The notes beneath the pieces were generated by a model. It was not told the origin of the DNA. It was given only the letters and a program-made list of their open reading frames with translations, and did no database searches. From positions 744,001 through 808,000 of the forward strand of contig NZ_CP046606.1 of NCBI RefSeq assembly GCF_030408355.1: DNA of 64,000 nucleotides. Reading direction: 5' to 3'. This DNA is from Corynebacterium afermentans subsp. afermentans. Lineage in GTDB: Bacteria; Actinomycetota; Actinomycetes; Mycobacteriales; Mycobacteriaceae. A program made the position numbers and the translations under genes. Below are positions 33,521-42,995 of the stretch, in pieces; position 1 is the first letter of the stretch; the number at the start of each line of letters is the position of its first letter.

Positions 33521-34855
33521 CTACAGGGTAGCAGCCGGTTTCTGCCACACAAAATGCCCGCCCGCCTGGGCTTCCTCGTACTCGTGCCCCAACGGGATGC
33601 CGCCGCGTTCGCGCATCAGCAGCGTGACCACGAAGCCCGTGACCGTCGCGGCCATCAAGTACACGGTGATCGCGGTGGTGCCGCCCGTCGCCTCGCGCAG
33701 GGCAGCGGCGATGGTGGGGGCGAACGCGCCACCCAGGATCGCGCCGAGCGCGTAGGAGATGGACGCGCCGGACGCGCGGATGGAGGCGGGGAAGAGCTCG
33801 GCGTAGAACGCGCCGATCTCGCCGTAGGTCAGGCCGAGGCCGACGGTGAGGAAGACCAGCGCCGCGGTGATCTTCGGTAGCGACCCGGTGTCCACAAGCG
33901 GGAACAGTACCGCCACGCCAACGGCCTGCACGACGAAGCCGATTAAAAGCGTGCGGCGGCGGCCGATGATGTCGGAAACCCAACCGGCGAACGCGGTGGT
34001 GCACAGCCAGGTGGCGGCGGAGGCCGTCACGGCCCATAAAATGTCGCCGCGCTCGATCGCCAGCCCGGCCGGGTCGGTGGCGTAGTTCTGGATGTAGCCG
34101 CCGGTGGTCATGTAGCCCACCGTGCCGTTGGCGGCGAAGATCAGTGCTGCAGCGACCACGAGCCCGGCGTGGCGCTTGAACAACGACCCGACCGGGTTTT
34201 TCGCGCCGACCTCGCGCATCTGTTCCACCACGGGCGATTCCTCCACGCCGGTGCGGATCCACCAGCCCAAAAATGTCAGCCCGATGGACAGCATAAACGG
34301 CACGCGCCAGCCCCACTGCAAAAACGCCTCGCCGGGGGCGATCATGGTCATCAGCGCCAGCACGCCGGAGGACAGCAGCAGCCCCGCTGGCACGCCCACC
34401 TGGGGCCCGGCGCCGTAGAGGCCGCGCTTGTTGGTCGGCGCGTGCTCCACGGCCAAAAGCACGGCCGAGCCCCATTCGCCGCCGGCGGAGGTGCCCTGCA
34501 GGATACGCAGCAGCACCAGGGCGGCCGGCGCGAACCAGCCGGCGGTTTCGTAGGTGGGCAGCAGCCCGATCAGCGCGGTGGCGGTGCCCATGGTGAACAG
34601 CGTGACCATGAGCACGCCGCGGCGCCCCAGCCGGTCGCCGAAGTGACCCGCCAGCACCGCGCCAAGCGGCCGGAACAAAAATGACAGGCCGACGGTGAGG
34701 AAGCTGACGATCGTCGCCGCCGCGGGCCCGAGCGGGCCGAACATGACCTGGTTGAACACCAGTCCGGCGACGGCGGCGTAGAGGAAGTAGTCGTACCACT
34801 CGATGGCGGTGCCGATGGTCGTGGCCGCGATGACGCGGCGTTGCTCACTGCGCAC
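33521..34855 (-). CDS. MFS transporter, metabolite:H+ symporter (MHS) family
   Basis: 444 aa, 12 TM helices, GTG 34855. TIGTAIEWYDYFLYAAVAGLVFN is the MHS signature; GHFGDRLGRRGVLM is the MFS loop 2-3 motif and LRILQGTSAGGEWG follows. MHS members import shikimate, alpha-ketoglutarate, proline or aromatic acids. As last gene of the thioesterase-permease-aminotransferase operon (11-bp overlap with the aminotransferase), an aromatic or shikimate-like substrate is inferred. Confidence 0.87.
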   Translation of the reverse strand: MRSEQRRVIAATTIGTAIEWYDYFLYAAVAGLVFNQVMFGPLGPAAATIVSFLTVGLSFLFRPLGAVLAGHFGDRLGRRGVLMVTLFTMGTATALIGLLPTYETAGWFAPAALVLLRILQGTSAGGEWGSAVLLAVEHAPTNKRGLYGAGPQVGVPAGLLLSSGVLALMTMIAPGEAFLQWGWRVPFMLSIGLTFLGWWIRTGVEESPVVEQMREVGAKNPVGSLFKRHAGLVVAAALIFAANGTVGYMTTGGYIQNYATDPAGLAIERGDILWAVTASAATWLCTTAFAGWVSDIIGRRRTLLIGFVVQAVGVAVLFPLVDTGSLPKITAALVFLTVGLGLTYGEIGAFYAELFPASIRASGASISYALGAILGGAFAPTIAAALREATGGTTAITVYLMAATVTGFVVTLLMRERGGIPLGHEYEEAQAGGHFVWQKPAATL

Positions 34856-35861
34856 GGCTGAAAGCCTCTAAAAGTGCGTCGGTTTCCTCCGCGTTAGTCA
34901 CCGTCACGCGGATGCCCTCGGGGAAAGCGCGCACCAGCACGCCTTCCGCGGCCAGCCGGTCCGCCAACTCCTGGCCGGCGCCGGGCAGCCACACAAAGTT
35001 CGCTTGGCTTTCTGCGAGCCCAAGCTTCTCGACGACACGGCTCCGCTCGGCCACGGTGCCGTCAATACGCGCACGCAGTGCTTCCTGCGCCTCGAGCGAG
35101 GCGAGTGCCGCCTCCTGCGCCACCGCGCTGACAGAAAAGGGGATGGAAACTTTATTCAGTGCCTCGATGATCGGCCGCGGGCCGAATGCGTAGCCGATGC
35201 GCGCGCCGGCCAGCCCGTACGCCTTGGAGAAGGTGCGAAGCCCCACCACGTTGGGGTAGCGGGTGATCACCTCAGTGGCGACAGGCGTGTCGGCGGCGTG
35301 GTTGTACTCGAAATATGCCTCGTCGAGCACGACGAGCACGTCCGCAGGCACCTCGTCCATGAAAGCGGCGAACTCGGCGCCTGTGATTGTGGTCCCAGTC
35401 GGGTTGTTCGGGTTGCAGATGAAAATCAGCTTGGTGCGGTCGGTCACCGCGGCGGCTAGTGCCGGCATGTCCAGCCTGTCGTCGCTGCCCAGCGGCACGC
35501 GTACCGGGGTGGCGCCGACGACCTGGACGAAGATCGGGTATGCCTCGAAGCTGCGCCAGGGGAAGATCACTTCGTCGCCGGGCTGGGCCGCAATGGACAC
35601 CAGCTGCTGGCACAAGGCGGATGAACCGGCGCCGAGCGCGACCTGCTCCGGCGCCACCCCGAGGTGCTCGCCAAGTGCCGCGCGCAGCTGCAGCGCCCCG
35701 ATGTCCGGGTAGCGGTTGATCTCGCCGAGCGCCTTGCGCATGGCGTCGAGCACCGGCGGCAGCGGGCCCTCGGCGCACTCGTTGGAGGACAACTTGATGG
35801 CGCGCTCGTCGCGCACGCCAGGGACGTACGGGGGAATGGCCTCGAGGTCGGGGCGGATCAT
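34845..35861 (-). CDS. pat: Class I/II aminotransferase, HisC-like (aromatic aminotransferase Pat)
   Basis: 338 aa from ATG 35861, overlapping the permease stop (ATGA). IKLSSNECAEGPLPPVLDAM and FICNPNNPTGTTI, VLDEAYFEYNHAA, and the PLP-lysine motif RTFSKAYGLAGARIGYAFG place it in the HisC/Pat group. ECAEGP in place of the usual histidinol-phosphate pattern, shorter length and the neighbouring permease favour phenylpyruvate/tyrosine transamination. HisC2-type activity cannot be excluded. Confidence 0.83.
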   Translation of the reverse strand: MIRPDLEAIPPYVPGVRDERAIKLSSNECAEGPLPPVLDAMRKALGEINRYPDIGALQLRAALGEHLGVAPEQVALGAGSSALCQQLVSIAAQPGDEVIFPWRSFEAYPIFVQVVGATPVRVPLGSDDRLDMPALAAAVTDRTKLIFICNPNNPTGTTITGAEFAAFMDEVPADVLVVLDEAYFEYNHAADTPVATEVITRYPNVVGLRTFSKAYGLAGARIGYAFGPRPIIEALNKVSIPFSVSAVAQEAALASLEAQEALRARIDGTVAERSRVVEKLGLAESQANFVWLPGAGQELADRLAAEGVLVRAFPEGIRVTVTNAEETDALLEAFSRAQ

Positions 35862-37207
35862 TCGCGGCTCCTCTGCGTGGTCAGTGAGATCAGGCCCAGC
35901 ACGATAATCCAGCCGGTCAGCGTGGCCAGGCCCATCCGGTATTCCGGAAGAATACCCATCAGCACGAGCACGAGGATGAAAAACGCGATGCAAATCCAGT
36001 TGGCCGCCGGGTACAGCGGCGCCGCAAATGTCGCGCTCTTGGAGGTTTTGCGGAAGTTCAAGTGCGATATGCAGATGCCCGCCCAGGTGATCAGCTCGGT
36101 GCCGACGATGATGGCGAGCAGCACCGCGAAGATTTTGCCTTCGAAGAAGAAGTTCAGGATGACGACGGTGCCCATCAGCGCGGCGTCGAAAAGCAGAGCT
36201 TTGGTGGGCAGCCCCTTCGCGCTGGTGGCGGCGAACGCGCGGGGCGCTTGGCCGTTGCGGGCGAGGTCGCGTAGCATGCGCGCGCCCGAATACGTCATGG
36301 TGTTGAGTACCGAGAACACCGCCACCACGATGACCACGTTGAGCGCGGTGGCCGCCGGGCCGAAACCGACACCGGAAAGCACGCGGATGAACGGACTTTC
36401 ATTCGATTCCTGCTCGTTCCACGGGGCGAGCAGCAGGATGGTGCCGATGCCCCCGAGGTAGAACACCAGAATGCGCCACACCACGGAGTTCACGGCGCGC
36501 GGGATCGCGGACTTCGGGTTGTCCGCCTCGCCGGCGGCGGTGCCGATGGACATGATGCCGCCGAATGTGAACGTCACCGCCACCAGAGCGAACAGCACGC
36601 CGGAGATGCCGTTGGGCATAAACCCGCCGTGGTCGGTGATGTTGGAAAACCCGATCGCCTCGTCCGGCCCCAAGCCGAGCACGAGCGCGAACCCGAGCAC
36701 GATCATGATCACGAGTGCCGCAACTTTGATGAGCGACAGCCAGTATTCCGTCGTGGCGAACACCCGCACGTTGAACAGGTTGAGCGCGACCACCAGCAGC
36801 AGCGTCACCAGTGCGGTGACCCAGTGGGGCAGGGCGGGGAACCAATAGTCCAAGAACGTGCCCATGGCGGTCAGCTCCAGCATGCCCACCACGACGGTGG
36901 TGAACCACCAGTTCCAGCCGGTGATGAAGCCGGCCACCGGCCCGATGAACGCGCGCGAGTACGCGGCGAAGGAGCCGGAGACGGGGTGCTCGACCGCCAT
37001 CTCGCCGAGCATGCGCATGAGGAGGTACACGATCGCGCCGACGAGCGCGAAGGAGATCAGTACCGCGGGCCCGGCGTACTGGATTGATCCGGCGGAGCCC
37101 AAAAACAGGCCCGTGCCTATCGACGAACCAAAGGCAATCATCATCAATTGCCTACTTTTGACGCTCCTGTGCAGGCCCTGTTCTTGCAGGCTTTGGTTCT
37201 GGCTCAA
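35858..37207 (-). CDS. Amino-acid permease (APC family, AroP/CycA-like)
   Basis: 449 aa with 12 TM helices. Start TTG 37207, supported by AGGAAA just upstream and 3 bp after the thioesterase stop. The APC signature is FGSSIGTGLFLGSAGSIQYAGP with EMAVEHPVSGSFAAYSRAFIGP and GWNWW. AroP/PheP-type transporters share these; aromatic amino acid import fits the aminotransferase downstream. Confidence 0.85.
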   Translation of the reverse strand: MSQNQSLQEQGLHRSVKSRQLMMIAFGSSIGTGLFLGSAGSIQYAGPAVLISFALVGAIVYLLMRMLGEMAVEHPVSGSFAAYSRAFIGPVAGFITGWNWWFTTVVVGMLELTAMGTFLDYWFPALPHWVTALVTLLLVVALNLFNVRVFATTEYWLSLIKVAALVIMIVLGFALVLGLGPDEAIGFSNITDHGGFMPNGISGVLFALVAVTFTFGGIMSIGTAAGEADNPKSAIPRAVNSVVWRILVFYLGGIGTILLLAPWNEQESNESPFIRVLSGVGFGPAATALNVVIVVAVFSVLNTMTYSGARMLRDLARNGQAPRAFAATSAKGLPTKALLFDAALMGTVVILNFFFEGKIFAVLLAIIVGTELITWAGICISHLNFRKTSKSATFAAPLYPAANWICIAFFILVLVLMGILPEYRMGLATLTGWIIVLGLISLTTQRSRE

Positions 37208-37210
37208 GGT

Positions 37211-37657
37211 TTAGTTTCCTGTCGGTGGTCGTGTAGTGGTGCGGGACATACCTCGGAATTCGGCGATGGCGGTGTCGCCGTCGTAAAGCGTGACGTCCGA
37301 AAGCCCGTTGCGCCCCCACGTGTGGCGTTCGCGCGCAACACCGCGGATGGTGTGGCCCATTTTCGCGGGCGCGAGGAAGATGATCTCGGACTGTGCGCTC
37401 ACGGTCGGGTCAGTGCGCCGCGAGTTGCATGCGCCGCCGAACAGCGCGTCGGCGAAGGTGAACAGCACGCCGCCCTGGCACACGCCGAAGCCGTTGGCGT
37501 GGCGCGCCTCAACTGTGAACTCGCCCTCGGCCAAGCCAGGCTCGAGGCGTGTGATGGTCGCGCCGAGGTACTCCAGGGTTGCGTCGTTGTCGAACATGGA
37601 CTTCGCGTGCTCGAGGTCGGGGGTGAAATCCACCGACGGGGCGTAGCGCTCGTACAT
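37211..37657 (-). CDS. PaaI-type hotdog thioesterase
   Basis: 148 aa hotdog fold: HANGFGVCQGGVLFTFADALFGGACNSR is the PaaI pattern with helix N/Asp pair, followed by QSEIIFLAPAKMGHTI. PaaI enzymes hydrolyse phenylacetyl-type CoA esters, protecting the CoA pool. First gene of the four-gene operon running to 33521, which otherwise handles aromatic amino acids; the shared theme is an inference. Confidence 0.87.
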   Translation of the reverse strand: MYERYAPSVDFTPDLEHAKSMFDNDATLEYLGATITRLEPGLAEGEFTVEARHANGFGVCQGGVLFTFADALFGGACNSRRTDPTVSAQSEIIFLAPAKMGHTIRGVARERHTWGRNGLSDVTLYDGDTAIAEFRGMSRTTTRPPTGN

Positions 37658-37681
37658 CCTTTTTCCTTCCCGTATGCGTGA

Positions 37682-37711
37682 AGCCGGGGCAGCGCAAGTG
37701 CTGCCCCGGCT
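37682..37711. terminator. Perfect 12-bp hairpin after prs
   Basis: AGCCGGGGCAGC (37682-37693) and GCTGCCCCGGCT (37700-37711) are exact reverse complements with a 6-nt loop. It lies 25 bp beyond the prs stop and 25 bp before the thioesterase start. No U-run follows on the minus strand, so it may act as attenuator or mRNA stabiliser instead of a strict intrinsic terminator. Confidence 0.65.
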
Positions 37712-37736
37712 GTCGTGGTCCGGCGAACCGTGGCGG

Positions 37737-38714
37737 TTACGCCTGGCCCTCGAATAGGGTGGTCACGGAACCGTTTTCAAAGATCTCGTGGATCGTCTTA
37801 GCCAGAAGCGGCGCGATCGACAGCACCGTGAGGTTGCTCCAGCCTTCGGTGTCCTGCGGCAGGGTGTCGGTGGTGATGACTTCCTCTGCGCCGCAGTCGC
37901 TGAGGCGCTCGCGGGCCGGGTCGGAGAACACGCCGTGGGTGCAGGCGATGACCACGGACTTCGCGCCGGCCTCTTTGAGCACGCCGACGGCGCCGGCGAT
38001 GGTGCCGCCGGTGTCGATCATGTCGTCCATGAGGATGCAGTCCTTGCCGTCGACGTCGCCGACGACGCGGTTGGACACGACCTTGTTCGCGGCGTCGATG
38101 TCGCGGGTCTTGTGCACGAACGCCATCGGGGCGTCGCCGAGCATGTTGGCCCACTTCTCGGCCGACTTCACGCGGCCGGCGTCGGGGGAAACCACCACGA
38201 GGTTGTCCAGCGGGTACTTGGACTTAATGTAGCCCACCAGGATCGGCTGGGCGTGCATGTGGTCCACCGGGCCGTCGAAGAAGCCCTGGATCTGGTCGGT
38301 GTGCAGGTCCACGGAGACGATGCGGTCCGCGCCGGCGGCGGTGAGCAGGTCTGCAATCAGGCGGGCGGAGATCGGTTCGCGGCCGCGGTGCTTCTTGTCC
38401 TGGCGGGCGTAGGGGTAGAACGGCAGGATCGCGGTGATGCGCTTGGCGGAGCCGCGCTTGAGCGCGTCGATCATGATGAGCTGTTCCATCAGCCACTTGT
38501 TCAGCGGCTGGGCATGGGACTGCATGACAAAGCAGTCGGCGCCGCGGACGGACTCTTCGAAGCGGATGAAGATCTCGCCGTTGGCGAAGTCGCGCGCGGT
38601 GGTGGGCACCAGCTCGATGCCGAGCTCCTTGGCCACAGCTTCTGCGAGGGCCGGGTGGGCGCGGCCGGTGAAGACCTTGAGGTCTTTGTGGCTTTCGGTG
38701 GAGTAACCAGTCAT
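37737..38714 (-). CDS. prs: Ribose-phosphate pyrophosphokinase
   Basis: 325 aa from ATG 38714, with GAGGG 8 nt upstream. DLHTDQIQGFF (metal/ATP site), SPDAGRVKSAEKWANMLGD and the PRPP loop ILMDDMIDTGGTI are all present. It makes PRPP for nucleotides, His, Trp, NAD and, in corynebacteria, decaprenylphosphoryl-arabinose. It follows glmU by 4 bp; prs-glmU is a conserved pair. Confidence 0.96.
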   Translation of the reverse strand: MTGYSTESHKDLKVFTGRAHPALAEAVAKELGIELVPTTARDFANGEIFIRFEESVRGADCFVMQSHAQPLNKWLMEQLIMIDALKRGSAKRITAILPFYPYARQDKKHRGREPISARLIADLLTAAGADRIVSVDLHTDQIQGFFDGPVDHMHAQPILVGYIKSKYPLDNLVVVSPDAGRVKSAEKWANMLGDAPMAFVHKTRDIDAANKVVSNRVVGDVDGKDCILMDDMIDTGGTIAGAVGVLKEAGAKSVVIACTHGVFSDPARERLSDCGAEEVITTDTLPQDTEGWSNLTVLSIAPLLAKTIHEIFENGSVTTLFEGQA

Positions 38715-38718
38715 GTAA

Positions 38719-40161
38719 TTAACCCTCTCGCTTCGCGTTTTTTGCTGCTTCAGCCGCGTCAGTGCCCGGGCGGCGGTCTTCCACCCAGCCTTCGATGTTG
38801 CGCTGGCGGCCTTCCTTGATGGCCAGCGCGCCGGCGGGCACATCTTCGGTGACCACTGTACCCGCGCCGGTGTAGGCACCATCACCGATGTGCACCGGTG
38901 CGACGAACATGGTGTCGGAGCCGGTGCGGCAGTAGTCGCCGATGGTGGTGTGGTGCTTGTTTACGCCGTCGTAGTTGGCAAACACGGAGCTTGCGCCGAT
39001 GTTGGAGTGCTTGCCCACGGTGGCGTCGCCGATGTAGGTCAGGTGTGGCACCTTGGAGCCTTCGCCGATCTTGGCGTTCTTGGATTCGACGAAACCGCCG
39101 AGCTTGCCGCGGGCGCCGAGTTCGGTGCCGGGGCGGATGTAGGTGAACGGGCCGACGGTGGCTTCCTCGCCGATGACGCCGAGTTCGCCCTGGGTGCGCA
39201 CGACGGTGGCGCGGGCGCCGACTTCCATGTCGGTCAGGGTGGTGTCGGGGCCGATTTCGGCGCCGTCGCCGATGGCGGTGGAGCCCCACAGCTGGGTGTT
39301 CGGGTGGATGAGAACGTCGCGGCCGATTTCCACCTCGACGCCGATCCAGGTGGTGTCCGGGTCGATCACGGTCGCACCGCCTCGCATCGCCTTCTCGACG
39401 AGCCTGCGGTTGAGCTCCTTGCCAGCCTCCGCCAGTTGCACTCGGTCGTTCACGCCGGCCAGTTCGCGTGCGTCGGGGGCGGTAAAGGCGGTGACCCGGA
39501 GGCCGTCGCCACGCGCGATGCTCAGCACATCGGTGATGTAGAACTCGCCCTGGGCGTTGTCCGGGGTGACGCGCGTGAGGGCGTCGCGAAGTACCTTGCC
39601 GTCGAAGGCGAACACACCGGAGTTGACCTCGCGGACGGCGCGCTGCTCGTCGGTGGCGTCCTTTTCCTCCACGATCTCGAGGACGTCGCCGGCCTCGCCG
39701 CGGATGATGCGGCCGTAGCCGGTGGGGTTGTCGAACTCGAGCGAGAGCACGGTGACCGCGGCGTGCTCGGCCTCATGCTTTTCCACGAGCGCCTGCAGGG
39801 TCTCCGGGGTGAGAAGCGGCACGTCGCCGTTGGTGACCACCACGGTGCCGTCGAAGTCCGGGATGGCGGACAGGCCCACCTGGACGGCGTGGCCGGTGCC
39901 GTTTTGCTCCTCCTGGATTGCCTGGCGGATCTCCACGTGCATCTGCTCGGCGATCTGCTCCACGGCCGGGGCGACCTGGTCGCGCTGGTGGCCGACAACC
40001 GCAACCAGGTGGTTGGGATGCACACCGGCGGCGGCGTGCAGGGAGTGGGACAGCAGGCTACGCCCGCCGATCTCGTGCAGCGTCTTCTGGCGGTCGGACT
40101 TCATGCGGGTTCCGGCGCCGGCCGCAAGCACGACAACGGCACGTTCGAAGTGGGTAGGCAC
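38719..40161 (-). CDS. glmU: Bifunctional UDP-GlcNAc pyrophosphorylase / GlcN-1-P acetyltransferase
   Basis: 480 aa from GTG 40161, set by AAGGAG 7 nt upstream. Residues 1-~235 form the uridylyltransferase (VLAAGAGTRMKSDRQKTLHEIGG), the rest a left-handed beta helix acetyltransferase (TYIRPGTELGARGKLGGFVESKNAKIGEGSKVPHLTYIGD with catalytic His region). It supplies UDP-GlcNAc for peptidoglycan. First gene of the glmU-prs operon. Confidence 0.96.
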   Translation of the reverse strand: MPTHFERAVVVLAAGAGTRMKSDRQKTLHEIGGRSLLSHSLHAAAGVHPNHLVAVVGHQRDQVAPAVEQIAEQMHVEIRQAIQEEQNGTGHAVQVGLSAIPDFDGTVVVTNGDVPLLTPETLQALVEKHEAEHAAVTVLSLEFDNPTGYGRIIRGEAGDVLEIVEEKDATDEQRAVREVNSGVFAFDGKVLRDALTRVTPDNAQGEFYITDVLSIARGDGLRVTAFTAPDARELAGVNDRVQLAEAGKELNRRLVEKAMRGGATVIDPDTTWIGVEVEIGRDVLIHPNTQLWGSTAIGDGAEIGPDTTLTDMEVGARATVVRTQGELGVIGEEATVGPFTYIRPGTELGARGKLGGFVESKNAKIGEGSKVPHLTYIGDATVGKHSNIGASSVFANYDGVNKHHTTIGDYCRTGSDTMFVAPVHIGDGAYTGAGTVVTEDVPAGALAIKEGRQRNIEGWVEDRRPGTDAAEAAKNAKREG

Positions 40162-40221
40162 TCGAATGCTCCTTGTTTTATGGGATTTGTAGCGGGTTTT
40201 TGTCGGCCACAAGCATAACGC

Positions 40222-41448
40222 CTAGGAGGCGGCCGCCGAGACTTCTTTCAGGTTCCGCGCGCCGACAACACCGGCGTAGCCCACAACGGCCAGGAAGATC
40301 AGCGCCGCCTGCGGCCCGAGCACCGCAATCGCGGAGGACACCGCGCCGACGACGAGGAGGACCACGCCCATCACCGTGTTGGAAGCGCCGGTGATCATGG
40401 TGCGCTTGTCGCCGTCGGCCATATCCACCAGGTAAGTCTTACGGCTCACGCGCACCGCGGTGTGGGCGAGGTTGACCAGGAAAAAACCCAGTGGCATGAC
40501 CCAGGCGTTCACCGCAGAAGGCGCCAGGCGGGCGCTTGCGACAAGGGCCACGATCACGGTCGAGGCCACGCCGGCGGCCCAGGCCATCGTGCTTTTCGAC
40601 GACCTATCGGAAAGCTTGCCCGACACCCTGCCACCCAGCAGCGACGCGCCGCCGGAGGCGATGATGAATGCGCCCAGGCCCGTCAGGTCCGCGCCCTCAT
40701 CGCCGGCCATCACCACGATGAACGGGGTGGAAAGTGCGGTGACCAGCATCAGCGAGCGCACCACCAGGAACTTCTGCAGGTCCCGGTCGCCCTTAACCAG
40801 CGCCCACATTTCCTTCATACTCTGGCCGTCGTTGGACTCCGGTTCGGCTTCCGGCTCGTCGATGCCACCGAAGACCAGCGACGCCAGCGCCCACGTCAAA
40901 GCGCCCACGGCGAGTAGCGCGGCGATTGTCCACTGCGGCAGGTTGTTCGGCAAAAACGTCAGCAGCAGGCCGATTGCGAGCGTGAACGCGCCGGCCAGGG
41001 CGGTGGCGCGGCCGGTGATGCTGCCGCGGCGGCCCTTGGAAATCGTGCGCCCCTGCACGTCCTTGCCCGCCAGCGAGCACAACGAGCGAAACAGCGCATG
41101 GGCGGCTAGAAGGATCAGGATGACGGCGCCGAGCGGAGTGCCGTCGAGAAGCAAGGCGCTGAGCGCAATGAGACCTGCGGCGATGGCTTGGCCCCACGAA
41201 CCGATGAGCCACACGCGCTTGCGGGAGCGCTTCGAGGTCACCCACGGGCTCAAAAACGCCTGCGGCAGCATCGAGCCGGATTCGCGGATGGGCACGAGAA
41301 ACGAGGTCATCACCGCCGGCACGCCCGCGGCGCCGAAGAGCCACGGCAGCACCGTTTTCGGAGCGACGAGCTGGTCGCCGATGTTTTGCAGGCCGTTGGA
41401 CCAGACGAACCGGCGTGCGTTGCGTTCCTCGCGTTGATCGTTAGACAT
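40222..41448 (-). CDS. MFS transporter, probable exporter
   Basis: 408 aa, about 11-12 TM helices, ATG 41448 with TACTAT exactly 7 nt upstream (41461-41456). N-terminal SNGLQNIGDQLVAPKTVLPWLFGAAG and a central acidic loop (EPEAEPESNDGQSMKEMW). Similar MFS genes accompany glmU and multicopper oxidase genes in corynebacteria, as I recall. Substrate unknown. Confidence 0.78.
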   Translation of the reverse strand: MSNDQREERNARRFVWSNGLQNIGDQLVAPKTVLPWLFGAAGVPAVMTSFLVPIRESGSMLPQAFLSPWVTSKRSRKRVWLIGSWGQAIAAGLIALSALLLDGTPLGAVILILLAAHALFRSLCSLAGKDVQGRTISKGRRGSITGRATALAGAFTLAIGLLLTFLPNNLPQWTIAALLAVGALTWALASLVFGGIDEPEAEPESNDGQSMKEMWALVKGDRDLQKFLVVRSLMLVTALSTPFIVVMAGDEGADLTGLGAFIIASGGASLLGGRVSGKLSDRSSKSTMAWAAGVASTVIVALVASARLAPSAVNAWVMPLGFFLVNLAHTAVRVSRKTYLVDMADGDKRTMITGASNTVMGVVLLVVGAVSSAIAVLGPQAALIFLAVVGYAGVVGARNLKEVSAAAS

Positions 41449-41498
41449 ACAGCGGATAGTAGGGTCGAAAGAGAGTATCAGCGAACCGGGAGGCGGAC

Positions 41499-42995
41499 AT
41501 GGCAATGAGCAGACGCACATTCTTCAGGGGCACACTTCTTGCGACGGCGGCGCTGGCCGCAGCAGCCACGGGTACGGCCTGCTCGACGTCCTCGCAGACG
41601 AAACCGCTGGGCGCTGACGAAAAGGCGCGCCCGCTTCGCATCCCGCCGCTGTACGAGGGCGAGCTCGACGGCAACGTGCGCCGCTTCGAGCTGACCGCGC
41701 AGGAGGGCGAGTTCGAGATCGTGCCCGGCATGATGACCAAGACCTGGGGTTTCAACGGCCCGTACCAGGGCCCGACGCTGTACATGCGCCGCGGCGAGGA
41801 AATCGACATGACGGTGCACAACGAGCTGCCGGAGCCGACGGTTGTGCACTGGCACGGCCTGCACCTTCCAGCCACCGCCGACGGCGGGCCGGCGCTCATG
41901 TTCGACCCTGGTGAGTCCTGGTCGCCGTCGTGGACCGTGGACCAGCCGGCGGCGACCTGCTGGTACCACCCGCACCCGCACGAAAAGTCCGCCGTCCACG
42001 CCTACCGCGGACTGGCCGGGGGCATCGTGCTTGACGACGACGATTCCGCCTTCCCCGGCCTCCCCAACGACTACGGGGTAGACGACATCCCCGTGATCAT
42101 CACTGACGCCAATTTCACCGAGGACGGCCAGCTGGACGAGGACAACGGCTGGGTCGGATCCACCGTGATGGTCAACGGCATGACCAAGCCGCGCTTCGAG
42201 GCGACCACCCGGCGCGTTCGCCTGCGCGTGCTCAACGGCGCGACGATGCGTTTCCACCACCTGTCCTTAGGCAAGCCGTTCCACGTGGTGGCCACGGACC
42301 AGGGCTTCCTGGACGCCCCGGTCGAGGTCGACGGCGTGCTGCTCAGCTCCGGCGAGCGCGTGGAGATCGTGGTGGACTTGGAACCGGGCAAGGACTTGAT
42401 GCTGCGCAGCGACGGCCTCCCGGATTTAGGTGGCATGCCGGATAAGGAAACCGCAGAGATGTTCGGCTTCACCGACAAGTTCGACCTGCTCGAGATCGCA
42501 GCGCCGGCCGAGGACGCCCCCGAGGTGCCCGAGCTCGCGGATTCGCTGGTGCCGTTCGAGGTGCCTGATGCGGAGTCTGTGGAGGTGGAGCGCGAGTTCC
42601 GTCTCAACGGTGTGGAAATCAACGGCAAGACCATGGACATGACGCGCGTGGACTTCACCGTGGACCACAAGGGCCCGGAGATCTGGCACGTGACCAACGA
42701 GAACGACGACATGGCCCACAACTTCCACATCCACGACGCGCGCTTTGCCGTCATCGGTGTGGAAAACGGCGAGTTGGAGTTCACCACCGGCTGGCACGAC
42801 ACCATCACCGTCCCGCCGCTGGCCACGGTGAGCCTGCTTGTGCAGATGGGCTACTACCCGGACCCGAGCCTGGCGTACATGTACCACTGTCACATGCTCA
42901 ACCACGAAGACAGCGGCATGATGGGCCAGTTCGTCATCGTCGAACCTGGCCAGGAGGCGGACCTGGATCTTCCGGCCGGCCCCGGAGGGCACTAG
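41499..42995 (+). CDS. Tat-exported multicopper oxidase lipoprotein
   Basis: 498 aa. Twin-arginine SRRTFFRG at R5-R6 followed by a hydrophobic stretch and C28 (ATGTAC), so it should be Tat-exported folded and lipidated. All four copper motifs are there: HWHGLHLP, WYHPHPHEKSA, HNFHIHDARF and MYHCHMLNHEDSGMM (type-1 Cys, His, Met). CueO-like laccases oxidise Cu(I) or phenols and protect the envelope from copper. No Met-rich insert is evident. SD GGGAGG precedes ATG 41499. Confidence 0.92.
   Translation: MAMSRRTFFRGTLLATAALAAAATGTACSTSSQTKPLGADEKARPLRIPPLYEGELDGNVRRFELTAQEGEFEIVPGMMTKTWGFNGPYQGPTLYMRRGEEIDMTVHNELPEPTVVHWHGLHLPATADGGPALMFDPGESWSPSWTVDQPAATCWYHPHPHEKSAVHAYRGLAGGIVLDDDDSAFPGLPNDYGVDDIPVIITDANFTEDGQLDEDNGWVGSTVMVNGMTKPRFEATTRRVRLRVLNGATMRFHHLSLGKPFHVVATDQGFLDAPVEVDGVLLSSGERVEIVVDLEPGKDLMLRSDGLPDLGGMPDKETAEMFGFTDKFDLLEIAAPAEDAPEVPELADSLVPFEVPDAESVEVEREFRLNGVEINGKTMDMTRVDFTVDHKGPEIWHVTNENDDMAHNFHIHDARFAVIGVENGELEFTTGWHDTITVPPLATVSLLVQMGYYPDPSLAYMYHCHMLNHEDSGMMGQFVIVEPGQEADLDLPAGPGGH

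Noticed and set aside
33497-33534. CCTTTAAAGG and a 7-bp hairpin at the MFS transporter stop
   Set aside because: The palindrome is short and breaks after 10 bp; the hairpin has a 3-nt loop and no T-run, so not called a terminator.
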